A stretch of DNA of 61,341 nucleotides, taken from positions 1 through 61,341 of the forward strand of contig JAFSPZ010000056.1 of NCBI GenBank assembly GCA_017451225.1. Reading direction: 5' to 3'. Positions 59,569 through 61,341 of the stretch are shown here, piece after piece. The notes beneath the pieces were generated by a model. The model ran no database searches, was not told the origin of the DNA, and saw nothing but the letters and a program-made list of their open reading frames with translations. Source of the stretch: Muribaculaceae bacterium. GTDB lineage: Bacteria; Bacteroidota; Bacteroidia; Bacteroidales; Muribaculaceae. The position numbers and the translations under genes are program-made. Position 1 is the first letter of the stretch. Each line of letters opens with the position of its first letter.

Positions 59569-61341
59569 CTACATACGCTCGGGAACTTCTATGCCTAGGA
59601 GTGAGAATGCGCGCTTGATGACGCCTGCCACGGTGCGTGAGAGCTCGAGACGGAACACTTTAATGTACTCGTCTTCCTCCTTGAGTATGCTGTAGTCGTG
59701 GTAGAACTGGTTGAACTCCTTGGCTAGCTCATAGGTGTAGTTGGAAATGAGCGCAGGACTATAGGTCTTGCCTGCTTCTTCAACAACTGTTGGGAAGTCG
59801 GCGACGCGTTGAATTATAGAAATCTCTTTCTCGTTGGGTGTTACAGCATCTATGTTGAGTGCTGGCAGGTTGTCGCCAGCCTTGCGCTGCAGCGACTGGA
59901 TGCGAGCATAGGTGTACTGGATGAATGGTCCGGTATTACCGTTGAAGTCGATGCTCTCGGCTGGGTTAAACAGCATGTTCTTGCGTGGGTCAACCTTGAG
60001 GATGAAATACTTGAGCGCGCCCATGCCAATGATGCGTGCCACCTCTCGCTTTTCTTCATCGCTCATGCCCTCGAGACGGTCACTGGTCATGGCAAGAGCA
60101 TCTTCAACCATCTTGTCCATGAGGTCGTCGGCATCAACCACTGTTCCTTCGCGCGACTTCATCTTGCCGTGAGGAAGTTCCACCATGCCATAAGAGAAGT
60201 GAATTAGGTCTTTGCCCCACTTGAAGCCGAGCTTGTCGAGTAGCAGCGAGAGCACCTGGAAGTGATAGTTCTGCTCGTTGCCCACTACATAAATCATTTT
60301 GTCGATTGGGTAGTCCTGATAACGGAGCTTAGCGGTGCCAATGTCTTGAGTCATGTAGACGCTAGTGCCATCGCTGCGCAGCAGGAGCTTGTGGTCGAGT
60401 CCATCGGGGGTGAGGTCGGCCCATACGCTGTTGTCTTCCTTGCGGTAGAACACGCCTTTCTCGAGTCCTTCCTCAACTTTCTCCTTACCCTCAAGGTAAG
60501 TCTGGCTCTCATAATAAATCTTGTCGAAGTCTACACCCATGCGACGGTAGGTCTCGTCGAAGCCTGCATAAACCCATGAGTTCATTTTCTCCCACAAGGC
60601 ACGCACCTCGGGATCATTGTCCTCCCACTTCTTGAGCATTTCACGAGCTTCCTGCATAAGGGTTGACTGCTTTTCGGCTTCTTCCTCGCTGATGCCTTGA
60701 GCTTCAGAAATCTCCTTGATTTCGGCTTTGTAATGCTTGTCGAAGAGCACATAGAAGTCGCCAATCAGGTGGTCGCCCTTCTTGCCAGTGCTCTCGGGAG
60801 TTGCTCCGTTACCCCACTTGAGCCAAGCGAGCATCGACTTGCAGATGTGGATGCCACGGTCGTTCACGATGTTGGTCTTAACCACCTTGTTGCCGTTGGC
60901 TTTCATAATCTGCGAGAGGCTGAAACCAAGCAGATTGTTGCGCACGTGGCCCAGATGAAGAGGCTTGTTGGTGTTGGGCGAACTGTATTCAATCATCACG
61001 AGTTTGCTATCGGGAGTTTCCTGCTTGAAGCCGTAGTTCTCGTCACGGCAGATGTCATCGAGCAACTGTGCCCAAAACGAAGGCTTGATGCTGATGTTGA
61101 GGAATCCCTTAATGACGTTGAACTTCTCTACAGCCTCGCAGTTGGCAGCGAGATGTTCTCCAATCTCTTGTGCAGTGGCGTCGGGGGCCTTGTGTGATGC
61201 CCTCAGGAAGGGGAACACCACGATGGTGAGGTTGCCCTCAAACTCCTTGCGGGTGGCTTGTGGTACAATAGTTTGTGGCTCAACAGTTAAGCCATATAAT
61301 TCATTCACCGCTTGTGCGGTAGCTTGTGAAAGTATATTTTC
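59569..61341 (-). CDS. argS: arginyl-tRNA synthetase (5' end outside the window)
   Basis: The frame is open to the window edge: 590 codons are visible and the N-terminal tip is missing. The GTG at 61308 is probably internal, since the residues before it (ILSQATAQA) continue the family N-terminal helix. Visible features: N-terminal Add-1 domain (RKEFEGNLTIVVFPFL), HIGH-type HLGH in NKPLHLGHVRNN, the KMSKS-equivalent region GKMKSREGTVVDADDL, and the C-terminal DALR anticodon-binding domain (FNQFYHDYSIL, ... LSLLGIEVPERM-like end). It charges tRNA-Arg in the cytoplasm; the product serves, among others, the tRNA-Arg(TCT) in this window. Confidence 0.95.
   Translation of the reverse strand, partial: ENILSQATAQAVNELYGLTVEPQTIVPQATRKEFEGNLTIVVFPFLRASHKAPDATAQEIGEHLAANCEAVEKFNVIKGFLNISIKPSFWAQLLDDICRDENYGFKQETPDSKLVMIEYSSPNTNKPLHLGHVRNNLLGFSLSQIMKANGNKVVKTNIVNDRGIHICKSMLAWLKWGNGATPESTGKKGDHLIGDFYVLFDKHYKAEIKEISEAQGISEEEAEKQSTLMQEAREMLKKWEDNDPEVRALWEKMNSWVYAGFDETYRRMGVDFDKIYYESQTYLEGKEKVEEGLEKGVFYRKEDNSVWADLTPDGLDHKLLLRSDGTSVYMTQDIGTAKLRYQDYPIDKMIYVVGNEQNYHFQVLSLLLDKLGFKWGKDLIHFSYGMVELPHGKMKSREGTVVDADDLMDKMVEDALAMTSDRLEGMSDEEKREVARIIGMGALKYFILKVDPRKNMLFNPAESIDFNGNTGPFIQYTYARIQSLQRKAGDNLPALNIDAVTPNEKEISIIQRVADFPTVVEEAGKTYSPALISNYTYELAKEFNQFYHDYSILKEEDEYIKVFRLELSRTVAGVIKRAFSLLGIEVPERM

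Noticed and set aside
1-61341. CRISPR arrays, insertion sequences, integrases, rRNA operons or prophage genes
   Set aside because: No regularly spaced repeats, transposase or integrase motifs, or rRNA sequence were recognised on either strand.

Overview
This 61 kb window looks like a chromosomal segment of a gut-type Bacteroidales, probably near Muribaculaceae or Prevotellaceae; the family is inferred and no rRNA is present to fix it. Reasons: about 20 upstream regions carry the Bacteroidetes -7 box TAnnTTTG; there is a type IX secretion channel protein (PorV) together with large secreted proteins ending in T9SS-like C-terminal domains; there are a TamL-type lipoprotein Omp85, a BspA-type leucine-rich-repeat protein, secreted proteins with dockerin-like tails, and the gene block sppA-lpxK-pnp-thiL. 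I saw no prophage, insertion sequence, CRISPR array or integrase; most of the window is ordinary housekeeping DNA.

Layout. 0-2.5 kb: 2-oxoacid:ferredoxin oxidoreductase subunits (vorB type, TPP subunit, gamma). 2.5-13.5 kb, mostly minus: FNT channel, Nudix hydrolase, tRNA-Val, phosphoglycolate phosphatase, tamL, a DPP-IV peptidase, an ABC exporter and queA. Two intergenic stretches here (7.1-7.5 and 11.5-12.3 kb) look like independent small RNA units. 13.6-30.4 kb: tRNA-Arg, then the accessory secreted part: a 3261-residue LamG/T9SS protein translationally coupled to an LRR protein, an O/P-type porin, a bile acid:Na+ symporter family protein and an 850-residue secreted protein with an internal module duplication. 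30.5-31.2 kb: a 48-codon single-TM small ORF and a secreted FMN-binding protein.

31.4-42.2 kb, plus strand: tsaC, a polyprenyl sugar transferase, a CLC protein, fmt, then sppA-lpxK-pnp-thiL and a TonB C-terminal domain protein. 42.3-45.7 kb, minus: glnS, a small HU protein, an HU-TM-LysM fusion ending in nine histidines, and a 3-TM protein. 45.7-46.6 kb is repeat-rich and apparently non-coding. 46.6-50.4 kb: two divergent secreted proteins (carbohydrate-binding-like; M6 protease) with near-identical dockerin-like tails. 50.6-61.3 kb: PASTA protein, RluD-type pseudouridine synthase, a UDP-glucose dehydrogenase homologue lacking catalytic residues, glpAB, ispF, porV, a Bax-inhibitor-1 family protein and the 3' part of argS.

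The most original points are the HU-TM-LysM fusion, which could tie DNA to the cell wall; the Ugd homologue with Cys to Leu, Asn to Thr and Glu to Asp changes at catalytic positions; two candidate structured RNAs; a small membrane-protein gene framed by its own promoter-like sequence and hairpin; and the paired dockerin-like secreted proteins with no cohesin in view.
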